Shown here piece after piece: positions 24,263 to 34,863 of a stretch of DNA of 64,000 nucleotides. The notes under the pieces were generated by a model that made no database searches, had not been told where the DNA came from, and worked only from the letters and a program-made list of their open reading frames with translations. Location: NCBI GenBank assembly GCA_000320545.1, contig ADNK01001569.1, positions 1-64,000 on the forward strand. The letters are read 5' to 3'. The translations under genes and the position numbers were made by a program. Source of the DNA: Bigelowiella natans CCMP2755. Its lineage: Eukaryota > Cercozoa > Chlorarachniophyceae. Numbering within the stretch: position 1 is the first letter of the stretch; each line of letters starts with the position of its first letter.

Positions 24263-25991
24263 GTTGAAGCGACGTATTTCGATAGTCAGGATGGGGTGGA
24301 AATGTACGTGAATCGCTATGACAAAGGATCTGTGTTCGGAGAGATGCAGGTTATTCAGCCTGGATCTCGGACAAATACCATGAAGGCAGTGTCAGATTCA
24401 CTTCTTTTAGAGATACAATCGAAGGATTTTCACGCAATTACAAATCTGCTAAAGATCAAACACATCAAACTGATGGGCAATAAGATTGCTGACGCCCTTT
24501 GCTATTGCGAGCTGTTCTCAGCTCTTCCAAAGGAAGATCTAGCAGACATCACGAATGAGTGAGTATTCGATAGCGAAAATGGGGAGCAGTGAAACGATGA
24601 TGAAAGTGAGATAGTGGAAGAAGGGCGGACAATTTCTTACGTAGTTTTTTGTTGTTTATAGACACGGATTCTTACAATGCTTCGAGGCTGAGGAGGTTAT
24701 CTTCAAGCAGGGTGAAGTTGGCGAGAGGTCTTCCACATACATTCCACATGTAATGATAGGTGCAGCAGTCGATTCAATTTATAATAATTTCGAGGACGCT
24801 GCCTTGATTAGTCTTGATATCGTAGTTTGGACTGTTTGGAAATAGGTTTTATCTTATTCTCACCGGAGAACTCGAGGTTTTCATCGATGACCAGGTCGTT
24901 AATCAATTGGGCCCGGGGGAATTCTTTGGCGAAATTGCGCTGGCTGTGAAGCATATGACAAGTAAGATAAAAAGAAGAAGGAAATTAAGAAGAAAGGGGA
25001 GAAATAGGAGGAAGGGAAAAACATAAAAAGAGAGCTAGGCTATTCTAATTTGAGCAGTTCATGACAATTAATGGAATGTAAACAAATTCAGGATCAATCA
25101 ACCCATCGCCATCGTCACAATCATCATTATCATCACTGTATAAAGATAGCATATTAATTAATCACATTGTGAACGGTTTGAAAGTAGAATCGCCTGATGA
25201 TCAGCATTAACGACTCTCCGCTACCATCAGGAACCGCGACGGTAAAATGCTTGACATCTACGTTTCTTTTTGTAATCGAGAAGTCTAGCTTCAAGAAGCT
25301 GTTCTTGAAAAAGTCAAAGGCTAATGTGTCTATCATCGAGCTACGCATTGCTGGCGATGCATGTGACCTCCGCTCCATAATCTACCACCCCAAAGGATAC
25401 CTTTTCTTTGAGAATTTTCTCGAGACAAAAGACCGAGGCAGCATGCTTAGATTTTGGGATGATTGCCGAAAGTTCCGCCTTTGGGCTGCAACGAAGGATC
25501 TATTAGACAACGGGTCGCAAGTTGTGACTAAACGCGCTAAGGAAATCTATGATAAATACGAGAAAGAGGAAATGCTTGGGCAGCTGCAGTTGTCTGACTA
25601 CAAGGGTATTAAAGAGGATATCACCAATGGCGATGCCGACGCATTAACCTTTTGTACGGTTGAGAAAGAGATCATGTCACAGATGTCCGATATGTACTTA
25701 GAGAGCTTCAAAGCGAGCACCTTCTTCCTACGTTTAATGAATACCGTCGCAGGAAGTTATAGAGTGGATTCGGATATAAAGAAGATGTACGTTAGCCGTC
25801 ATTCAAGAAACACCCGCTCGCATATGTCAATATCGGGTATTATTCCTCCTCAGCTGGGAAGTGCCGCTTATGCTAACCAGCATCGCGCCAGAAATCTGTC
25901 AAGCACATCATTTGGATTGAGATCTATGAATTCACGCACCTCACTCGGTACTAATTCTGTGGTAAATAAGGCAGATAGCATTGTTGACTAG
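20800..25991 (+). CDS. DEP-PH-triple cNMP-binding-RGS signalling protein with N-terminal acylation motif
   Basis: About 930 residues from 15 exons: 20800-20858, 20926-21116, 21317-21419, 21516-21660, 21872-21961, 22098-22247, 22366-22523, 22713-22878, 23066-23302, about 23393-23499, 23676-23819, 24263-24558, 24662-24727, 24846-24961 and 25231-25991. The start MGCKVS fits N-myristoylation (G2, S6) with Cys3 for palmitate. Domains in order: DEP (GVRIADRESYGVLYRRCFAA, ELVTYLL, AVELCQRLCDMHVFIHVT); PH (MEGWLAKKGAL to NNEIWFRWSIILKKF); three cyclic-nucleotide-binding domains, each with a phosphate-cassette-like FGE and Arg (FGESMFMSHPNPYRSCEA, FGEMQVIQPGSRTNTMKA, FGEIALAVKHMTRTATVKC, the last two read across splices); then RGS (YHPKGYLFFENFLETKDRGS, MLRFWDDCRKFRLW, AKEIYDKYEKEEML, MSDMYLESFKASTFF). 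Probable role: membrane-bound, cyclic-nucleotide-tuned GTPase activator for G-alpha. The domains are clear; cNMP binding is inference. Confidence 0.88.
21700..21750. repeat. (CA)n microsatellite in RGS-gene intron
   Basis: Imperfect CA tract between exons 4 and 5 of the RGS gene. A second CA tract is at 22562-22596. Confidence 0.85.
24227..24260. repeat. (TA)n tract directly at a 3' splice site
   Basis: The TA run ends in TTAG, the acceptor of the exon starting at 24263 in the second cNMP-binding domain. Confidence 0.85.
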
Positions 25992-26648
25992 CAGAATGTC
26001 GAGTGAGATTAGTTGTACTGTTAGAGTACACCGTTTCGTTACAAGGCGCTGCCAAGCTAGCTAGTTAGCCATGATAGTTGTGTACGCAAACAAGCTAGCA
26101 AGGCTAGATTTTCAAATTTTATAAAAAGCGAGTATTTCGTCTTGTAATGCGTTGTCATGAGCACTAGCTAGCTAGAGCACATTACGATTTTCATGGCAAG
26201 CAGCGATTCAGAACTAAAATCTCGCTGTTGAAGCATTGCAATTACACATGTTTCTGTATATTCACATAGTCATCGATGATCATACTTCTGCGATCTAGCC
26301 AGCTACGCTAGCTATGTGTGTCTACAAGCTGTGTGCAATGAGCTGCATTGTCGATGGCAGCGGCATGGCAGCAGTAATGATAAATTATTCAAAAGTGTTA
26401 TATGTCTGCTAGGTGTATGTCGTCAGATGTGGTTTTAGGTTTCCTTCGATATATAGTTTATTAGGTGTAGCATCTGCGATGGAGCATCCTAGAGTACAAG
26501 TGACTGATTGCGTACGCAGCACCATGTACAGCGCATTAATAACATGGGCAGACTAGACCAATATCTAGATATGGCGACACGATACGATATACTTAACTTC
26601 ATAATTTTTATGAAATGATTCAGTTATTACACGTACGTAGTCGAACTA
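25992..26648. other. Convergent 3'-3' spacer rich in CTAGCTAG
   Basis: No gene seen. Between the RGS stop and the stop of the minus-strand membrane protein there are CTAGCTAGTTAG, AAGCTAGCAAGGCTAG, ACTAGCTAGCTAGAG and GCTACGCTAGCTA words. Confidence 0.65.
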
Positions 26649-28904
26649 CTACTTTCCCTTTCTTTCTTCCTTGAGCAAACTCAGGAGGAGGTGCACCGCT
26701 GCTGCCTCCATAAATTGCCATGCACATAACCCAAACATGGGTACGGAGAGAATCAGTAACCAGGGTGTCGCAAATGCCATGATAGTGGCACGGTATCGAG
26801 TGACTAAATCGCCCTTCTCTCCGCCGTCATCAGATTTCTCATGATATTGCTCCATGCTCTTTCGTTTCATAACATATGGGGAGAGTAGCTCGTAGCTGAG
26901 GCAGATTGCTGCGCTTTGGAGTGCCAACACCCATGTTGACCACCCCGTGGGCAATGCGAAGCTCACGACCAAAAATACCACATTCATGGCCTCCAGTCGC
27001 TTCCAATAAGGCCGTGACAGCTTAAAGTATACAACGGCTGATGCGACTAGCCGTCCAAGTATAGGAACGAACCTAAGAGTGAAGGCCCCATGTTATCACC
27101 ATTGGAGGGAACACTAAAGCTTCTTCGTCGTTGTTATACTAGACGATAAATTCACATGATTCATTGCGAGACCAACAGGTTGCCATTTTTGGTTTTGGGG
27201 TGGAGGTTCATATTTTGGGGTAAGGACGTGTAGTATTACGTGAGTAGATACACAAGGAGAAGAATTGGGATCTGGCTGCCGAGCCTGTAGACCTGTTTAT
27301 CAGAATTCCATAGTAACATTCACAAGAAGGTCATCTGATCTAATGGTGATGATGAAGATAGAGGGGGGCGTTGCTGGTGATTGTGAAGGGGAAATTGGTT
27401 CGGTGTAATAGCGCTAGTGGAAAATTGACTATGTAATAGAAGTCACATCGACATAAATAGTCGGCTACCGTACCATATTTGCAATTGATTCACATGTTCC
27501 CAACTTCGGAGCCTTTTCGAGTCTTTAAACCGATTTTCCGACCGAGTAACGAGTGAAATTACCATCACCACCACCATAACCATCCCAAATTTCAGCAAAG
27601 AAGAGGAAATGTGGATAAATTAATGAAATAAAAAAAGAGTGGCAATCCTCGAAGGACAGCATAATGGCCCTTTAGTTTGACGACCTGTCGGCAAATTCAG
27701 GATCAAGTTTCTTTAACGTTCTAATGAAGGTCTAGATATACAGGGATATAAAATGAAAAGAATGCCGCTAATAAACGAATCAAAATTAATTCCGACGTAG
27801 CAATCAACCTTTGATCCTGTAATGGTTCGAATGGCGAAAAGACCGACAGGAGGCACAACCCAGAAACTAAAACGGAGAGATGCTAGGGAGAAAGATACGA
27901 ATCAAATTTTAAATGAACCTTGGAGATTCGTTTTCAATTCGGTGATGACGGAGATGTTAAGAGTGGCAGTTTCGAGTTTGCTTCTGAGTACCATAGACGG
28001 CCTCTTTAAAGGTAACACCCATATCGTATCCACTCACGGCGGCGGCTAGTTTCAAAAGAAGCTAACAATACACCACCATCATTAGAACACCTACCTGTTT
28101 GGAACAATTAAAAGGTAGTTGAAGGAGAACATCGGTGATGAAAACATTTGCTCTCTACTATCATCGATATGTTGCTTTCGATTAAGAACCACGATAGGGA
28201 AGCTCAGGAAGGCAAGTAGGACGTTGATGCCAACAGCAACACCAAAGCACCATATTAATCCCGATTTCTGTACCAGGGTAAGGTTTAAGGCATCAGCTTA
28301 ATGTAGAGTGTCTACATCGGAAAATTTCATATCCGTCATTTCTTCCTTTCCTCCCTGCTGTCCCCAAAACAAGCGCAATTTTCCCTCTCTTAGGAAACAG
28401 TACCGCTTCTTTCACAGTTTCGGGATCTTGAATAGCCGCATGAGCACCTTTGAAGGCTTCGGCAACTCCCTTGGAGTACTGAGCCGCTTGCGATGCCATT
28501 TCGAGCACACACGAACCTTGGTGGTTGTTGTTGTGATAGATTTTCTTCCTGGATTTACTTGGATTTACTTCCTGTTTACCATGTCGCAGAGCATAAACGA
28601 ATTCCGATTTCAAATATTTCTTCCTTTTTTTTCTGAAACAGTAGTCCTTCTCGCATTAGGAACTACTTGGTTTAGCTGTGGCAGGAGAGAATGCATGTTT
28701 ATTGCTTAGATTTCTGACAGAATCCATAATTCGAGTTCTGCCGGGTTTTGAGGCAAAGCTGCGAGGACACAGCATTCTGCGACAACAATATTCATCACAG
28801 GAAAGAGCAAAAAGCCTCTCATTCTGAGATAGCGACAACGATGCGACGAAGGTAAAAGCAGCAGCGACGACAACAACAATTACAACAACGACGCTGTGCA
28901 CCAT
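26649..28904 (-). CDS. Unrecognised multi-pass membrane protein with N-terminal presequence
   Basis: I do not recognise the family. The start at 28904 gives a strongly hydrophobic leader (MVHSVVVVIVVVVAAAFTFV) followed by a basic stretch with RRMLCPRSFASKPGRTR, resembling a signal peptide plus transit peptide. Later exons encode MASQAAQYSKGVAEAFKGAH and AVLFPKRGKIALVLGTA (28350-28500), SGLIWCFGVAVGINVLLAFL (near 28230), SFWVVPPVGLFAIRTIT (near 27830), RLGSQIPILLLVYLLT (near 27270), FVPILGRLVASAVVYFKLSR (near 27040), and a last exon with FLVVSFALPTGWSTWVLALQ and PWLLILSVPMFGLCAWQFM, ending LLKEERKGK. Five or more membrane spans are visible in the C-terminal half. An organelle-envelope protein is possible. 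A further in-frame Met lies upstream at 28931. Exons between 27300 and 28100 are tentative. Confidence 0.6.
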
Positions 28905-29371
28905 GGGTACCTCCCCACAACGGGGAGTCATCTTTTTAAGTAGTGTAGCAGCCCTTTGGGGATTGATGATTTTGCAGCAGCAGCAACAGCAGCGGCAACA
29001 TCAGCAGACATTACTCCTCGAAGCTATTCGCTTGCGCTGCTTTGATCCAAACGCTGCAGCATCTTCTTCAAGTAGGATCGTATCCCAGAGACGTGCCGAA
29101 GCTACCAATAGATTCAGACACGACAAACGATTATTGCAAAGACGCAGTACTCAATTTTCATCTACAAATGCTCCTAGAAGTAGAGTTCCTAGAAGTAGAG
29201 TTGGAGCTGATGATGCTGACTTGTTAGACAGCAAGCTCACCGAGCAAATAGGTATGGTACTTACGACACAGCAGTAGTAGTTATGTATGAAATTATAGAG
29301 ATAACTTCCTGGAAAAATGTCGTAGTGTCAGCGAACGTTGTAATTTCAGTTCAGGCATCGTTTCACACGGT

Positions 29372-29417
<46 letters not shown>

Positions 29418-31235
29418 TAAAGATTCTTCTTCTAGAGAACATCTCTGTGCTGTTTGTTTGGACAATAGTGGAGGTTACCGATGATATAAGCGTATGCTTG
29501 TTGGAAGCTGGAGAAGCAATGCAAGAGAATATGGTGGAGGAAGCGATGGAGACTAACGACAAACTCTCCTCGCCCAAATCAGATCCGTATGGCGCAGGTG
29601 ACTTTTTGTATTGTATTATAGTTTACCTTGCTGCCTGGAAAGGAGATAGAGATTACCTATTTGGTTTTGGGTGCATTTATATACCGCATACGACTGAAAA
29701 TTATATGTGCCTTGTAACTTATTCATTCCTATTATTATCAACATCACAGTGCTTTGGCCAGCTGCTTTGGTTGCGTCGAGGCGCTTGCTCCAGCTCATCG
29801 AAAGCCTTAAGAACGATGGCGCTCACGGTGAACAAGCTGTTTTCTAGCACCAGTCTCTTTGTTAAAATTAAGAAGATGATAGCGTGATAGCATCTAAAAC
29901 GATTTTCATTCGACCACTATTTTTTTTTTCCTTGTATCATGTCAATTATGCTGCAACTTGCAGCTCCCTTCGTAGACGAATACATTTTCATCACATTGGT
30001 CCTCCAAAGTTTGGATGATTGAGTGCACTTGTGTGGTTTTTTACAGGATCGAAGAAAGAGGCGATATCTGTTCTTGAGCTCGGGTCGGGAACAGGCCTTT
30101 CTACTCTCGCAGCAGCACGTATGCGACTAAATGCTTTCTGTTTGTCCTCGCTGCACTTTCCACAAACAGCTTGATCATAAATCATTTTCTTTTCTGTGAC
30201 CGAGCCTCCTCTTTCTATTCGTACGATCCAGAAGCTTCATTTGATAGTAGGTTTGATTGGTGATAGCTATTCTGTGCTGCTGGTGTTGTTGCTAGTAAAA
30301 GGCAGCCCTGTCCTTGCCACTGATTTCCAGCCTGTAACGCTCGATATTCTCAACAAGTAATACTACTACTACAACAACAACAACAACAACAACAACATCT
30401 ACTAGTAGTGCTACTCGGAGACTTACAACTCGCACATAAAGCACTCTCACCACTCGTCGTAAAGTTGTGATCTGGTTATAGCTAACTATATAACCGTTTT
30501 TAGGGCCGTCTCTCTCAATGCCATTAAGCGGAACTTGAATGCGAGCTTGGTAGAGACAGCCTTGTTTGACTTCTCTGATATGACGAAGGCCCTCCCAGAA
30601 GGGGATATCGTGGTAGCTGCTGATGTTCTCTACTACAAAGAGACTGCAGAGGTAGTAGCAGTAGTATTAGTTGTAGTCTGCTAACTGTGGGCGTGTGCCT
30701 TGTCTCCAAAGCATGCATCATCTTCTCGCTATTAGCTGAAAATGTTTCAATAAATGGCTTCGTCCTGAAATTCCATTTGCGTACAATTATTGATTTTTTG
30801 TCATCAGCGTGTGTTGGTGACTACAACAGCACATAAATTCCAATGAGCGTCACTCAAAGTAGAAATGTCTTGCAATTCTCATTTGCAGGCTCTCGCAGCG
30901 CGTTGTGTTGAGGCTTCTCGTCGTGGATCCTGGGTTATTGTCGCAGATAAGGATCGGCCTGCACGACCGACATTCTTAAGGTACAAGGGATGGAGCGCTG
31001 TGTATACACGTATTGTGCAAGTTACGATAAATGTGTGTTGCTAACGATGCAGCGAACTAAGGAGAAAGGGCATTCACAATCCGGCATTTATGAATGTAAC
31101 AGGAAAGGTAATTGCTCCGCACGAATGAATGATGCTAAATAGCAACCGTACTGAGAGAGAGTAAACTATGGTACATTAATACATGGATACACCGATGTCA
31201 CACACAACCTAGTGGTCATCTCTTTCCATCGCAAT

Positions 31236-31275
<40 letters not shown>

Positions 31276-31440
31276 ATATTATATGCACTAACAAACACAT
31301 CTCCATTTTCGTTGTAAACACCATTTGATTACAAGGCTTGCGTGGGACATCGAAATTGGGTGATTGCTGAGGAAAATGCCTTGCCTAAGGATATCATCGT
31401 TGGTTTGTTTGTACTTCCCCCTGCAACCAGTGAGCAATGA
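28903..31440 (+). CDS. METTL21/Methyltransf_16-type protein lysine methyltransferase
   Basis: Seven-beta-strand SAM-dependent methyltransferase. Exon 1 (28903-29251) encodes a hydrophobic N-terminus (VIFLSSVAALWGLMILQQQ) and a low-complexity Gln/Ser/Arg stretch with a PRSRV duplication. Exon 2 (from 29436) begins ENISVLFVWTIVEVTDDISV, the family's N-terminal sheet. Then come VLWPAALVASRRLLQLIESL (near 29760), the SAM-binding motif I VLELGSGTGLSTLAAA (near 30070), VLATDFQPVTLDILN (near 30320), AVSLNAIKRNLNASLVETAL and the family motif region DIVVAADVLYYKETAE (30505-30650), RGSWVIVADKDRPARPTFL (near 30930), and a last exon ending VGLFVLPPATSEQ, stop at 31438-31440. Substrate unknown. The start codon overlaps that of the minus-strand neighbour; an internal Met at 28966 is an alternative. 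Confidence 0.8.
29373..29411. repeat. (TA)n microsatellite in methyltransferase intron 1
   Basis: About 19 TA units upstream of the acceptor at 29435. Another TA tract (31239-31273) lies in the last intron. Confidence 0.85.
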
Positions 31441-32581
31441 GTATTCTATTCTCTTAATTCTAATAACTTTGTGTTAACACAAGTTAGCATATCTAGATAT
31501 AAGTAATCGTATAGGACGTATTTCGCGTGCTTTGTACATAAAAACACTGGGCAGGATCTTATTACGATGCAAGCATTCTAGTATTATTGCCGTACGATAC
31601 ATTGCATACCTCAAGTCATATGATTTATGTTATCCTTGCGTATAGTTTGGCTATCTGTACGCAGCTATGTATGTAAATAACGATTATATGCCCTAGCCAG
31701 CTAGCTATGCGCCAACATATCTAGATATAGGCAGATTATTGGTATATATTAAATAAGCATCTAAACAAGCATGTTCTGCGTGTTGCAATTATACGAATCA
31801 GCTTTCCTAGATATACATACTCGTTAGCATCGCATGCGAATATTATGTACAAACGAGTCGTCTTATTATAGTATAGCTAGATAGCGTGCATGATGGCAAG
31901 ATCATCTAGAATGAATAGAACTGAAATGATCACAACAATTTTTACCAGTTAGTTCAGCTGATCTCACGTCTCAGACGCGCTGCCGATGATAGCCGTGTTA
32001 TCATCTAGATCATGCAGCGCTGTTTGCACGATGCAATGTGGCTAGCTGGACCTAGAGATGGTTCTAGCCTTTTGCTGCACGTACGTAGCTAGGTAGTAGA
32101 TTGATACGACGCCTAGACACACAGCATACAGCGCGAGGGATCCACATGCATATGCTAACAAGCGCTTATAATGGACCCTAGGACCACTAGGTGCACAACC
32201 ATTTGTTCGATTGAATATATTGCACATATATGGTTTCTTTCATAAATTAGTCGCCATTTTCTTGTGCTATTACATGTAAAGATGCATATGTAGCCTTCTT
32301 TATTTTATTCAGAGTTATGTGCTAAAATGCAAATCAATCCAAATAACGTGCAAGTTGTGCTGCAATGGTTATCAAAAGCACATAATACTATGCGCACGAC
32401 GTATACTTCCGAAGCACGGTGTTTGTTTGCTAGACCATCAAACAAACTTTTCGTCCTTGTTTGCCCTAAATAATATAACAGTGAAGAAATGCCCGCATAT
32501 ATCTCGCAAACATCCTGAACCCTCCCCCCCCCCACCCCCTCCCCTCACTTTCATCGCTCATGTTTTAGTTTGATGGTGTTC
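31441..32581. other. Convergent 3'-3' spacer with CTAG words
   Basis: No gene seen. Words such as CCTAGCCAGCTAGCTA (near 31694), ATCTAGATATAGG, TAGCTAGATAGC and GGCTAGCTGGACCTAG recur from 31480 to 32110. The part near the minus-strand stop is C-rich (32523-32545). Confidence 0.6.
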
Positions 32582-33316
32582 TTACGAGCAGCAGATTAGC
32601 AGCTCAGCTGCTATGTTATTCAGATTGGCCATTTGGCTGCCGTAAGTCTTCGAGACCTGTGTATTTGGTCATCATCACCATCATCATCATCATCATCATC
32701 AATATATGCACACTGTGATTATATGCACACTGTGATTAAATGCGGTTGCCACCATCAGCCAGGAATGTACATGCATCTTTCTACTTCTACGACGCACAGA
32801 CAAGGATAGACCAACGTGTGCTTTCACGCATATCACACGCATTGGCGACATTACTTCTCCGATCAAAGTTTCTGTATCAAGATCCTTCGCAGCCTTATTC
32901 GTCATCGTGCCAAGTTATACAAAACATAAAAATATGGAACATAAATTGTGGGTTATTCAATTCTGATAGTTATATGACTCCTGCTGCTGTTGCTAGCGCT
33001 TCTATTGCACTAGTCCCCCCTACACTACCCCCCCTTGTTTATTGCAGTATCACATAATAATAATAGTAATAATAATAATACCGATTTCACTGCTTCATCA
33101 CGGTACAACAGGGTGCCGAGGGTCAGCAATAAGTTTACTTTCTAAATGTTGTTGTTTTTTGAGGAGGCGAGGAGAAGGATTATGAGCATCGTGATGATAC
33201 GTGATGATACGCAAATGCTATATGGGGACGATCGTTAAATAAATATATACTCAGGCCTGCAGCAACAACACAGCGGGAGGAGTTCTATTATCATCGTAGA
33301 ACAATGACAATCGAGC

Positions 33317-33347
<31 letters not shown>

Positions 33348-33553
33348 TGGCGTGGTATGACAGTATTACCTGCTTTGGCTGATCGTTTCCATCCAGCATC
33401 ATATTCACCAAAGAGAGGCATCGGACCTGGTTTTTAAGTGTTGTTGTTGTTGATGATGATGGGGATGATGCTAATCACTCATGTGTATATATATTCAATC
33501 ATCACTGAAACTATCTGCAAGAATGCGACTGACATATACCATCACGCAAGTGC

Positions 33554-33589
<36 letters not shown>

Positions 33590-34137
33590 AAGATTCATCA
33601 TCAATCGTGATGATTCTTGTTAAAAGAAGCGGGAATACCTTCTCCGTAGACACGTCTTTTCCAAATCGCAGTGTTATGGCAAGATTTGCCAGCAATGTGA
33701 TCATGGTACTCCTAAAATCATCATCGGTAAAGCACAAGAGGGGGAAGGGGGGGTATGAATAACGATGATAATAATTATAACAATACTTCCTTCTGTTCTT
33801 CCCCTCCCCCCTCTATTTTGTCATCATCATCATCATCATCATCATCGTCATCAACTAACCGGAGATTCTTATCCTCTTCCGAAGCAAGATCTTCCAGTAC
33901 ATCCAATATCTGAAGATGATGAAAATGAAAAGTATGTTGATGATGAGGAGGATGAGGATGGTGATGATGACAACGATGGTATTCAAAATTTGAGACTGGT
34001 AAGAGAACTATGAAGGGCATTATTTTCATGATTACTATCATTAGTATATGCTGCTCACCGGCTCGATTTGAGGCGTGAGAGCGATTGCCACACGGCGTTT
34101 ACCGAACAGATTTGTGACATTCCTCAAGGCCTTTTAG

Positions 34138-34172
<35 letters not shown>

Positions 34173-34299
34173 CCGATGTTATCGTCGTTGCTATACTACT
34201 CGATGTTGTTGTTGTTGTTGTTATTGTTGTTTGTACAGATACATCATAAGAGGAGTGCTACGTGTGCATAGCAAACTATAGGTTGCACTATACTACACA

Positions 34300-34343
<44 letters not shown>

Positions 34344-34512
34344 CTGAGCACACAGCCGCTGGCCATGTATTGCTATATCATCGAGCTCACAAGGCTGATC
34401 ACACACACGCACAAACGCACCCACGCACACATTGTATAATGCAATATACCAGAAGTTTATGGGTTGCTTTTGTGCCATTTCTTGCTATAGAGAGGAATCT
34501 GTACATCATACA

Positions 34513-34571
<59 letters not shown>

Positions 34572-34816
34572 ATTGTGATGGGAAACAAAAGTACGATGAC
34601 AATTCTTAAGTGTTTCGATCTTTCGCCATAGCCTTATTGCCTTGTTGAGATATTATTATACACTCTTTCTATCTATCTAAATCACTGCTGCGTTTCTACA
34701 TATCTCCTCTCCCTCCCCCCCTCCTCTTCCTCCTCCGCTATATCTCAATATTACATAGACAATGGATCAGTCTCCACTCTTTTATCTAGAATACGATCCT
34801 GCAATAAACAAACAAG

Positions 34817-34863
<47 letters not shown>

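Noticed and set aside
24727-24749. Reading on past the donor at 24728 to give SSTYIPH in the third cNMP-binding domain
   Set aside because: Using GAGAG|GTCTTC joins in phase to FYLILTGELEVF, the expected family sequence; the longer reading breaks the frame.
25197-25230. Start of the RGS exon at the Met at 25197 (MISINDSPLPSG)
   Set aside because: Using the acceptor CATCAG before 25231 restores RTATVKC, with the phosphate-binding Arg, in phase with the preceding exon.
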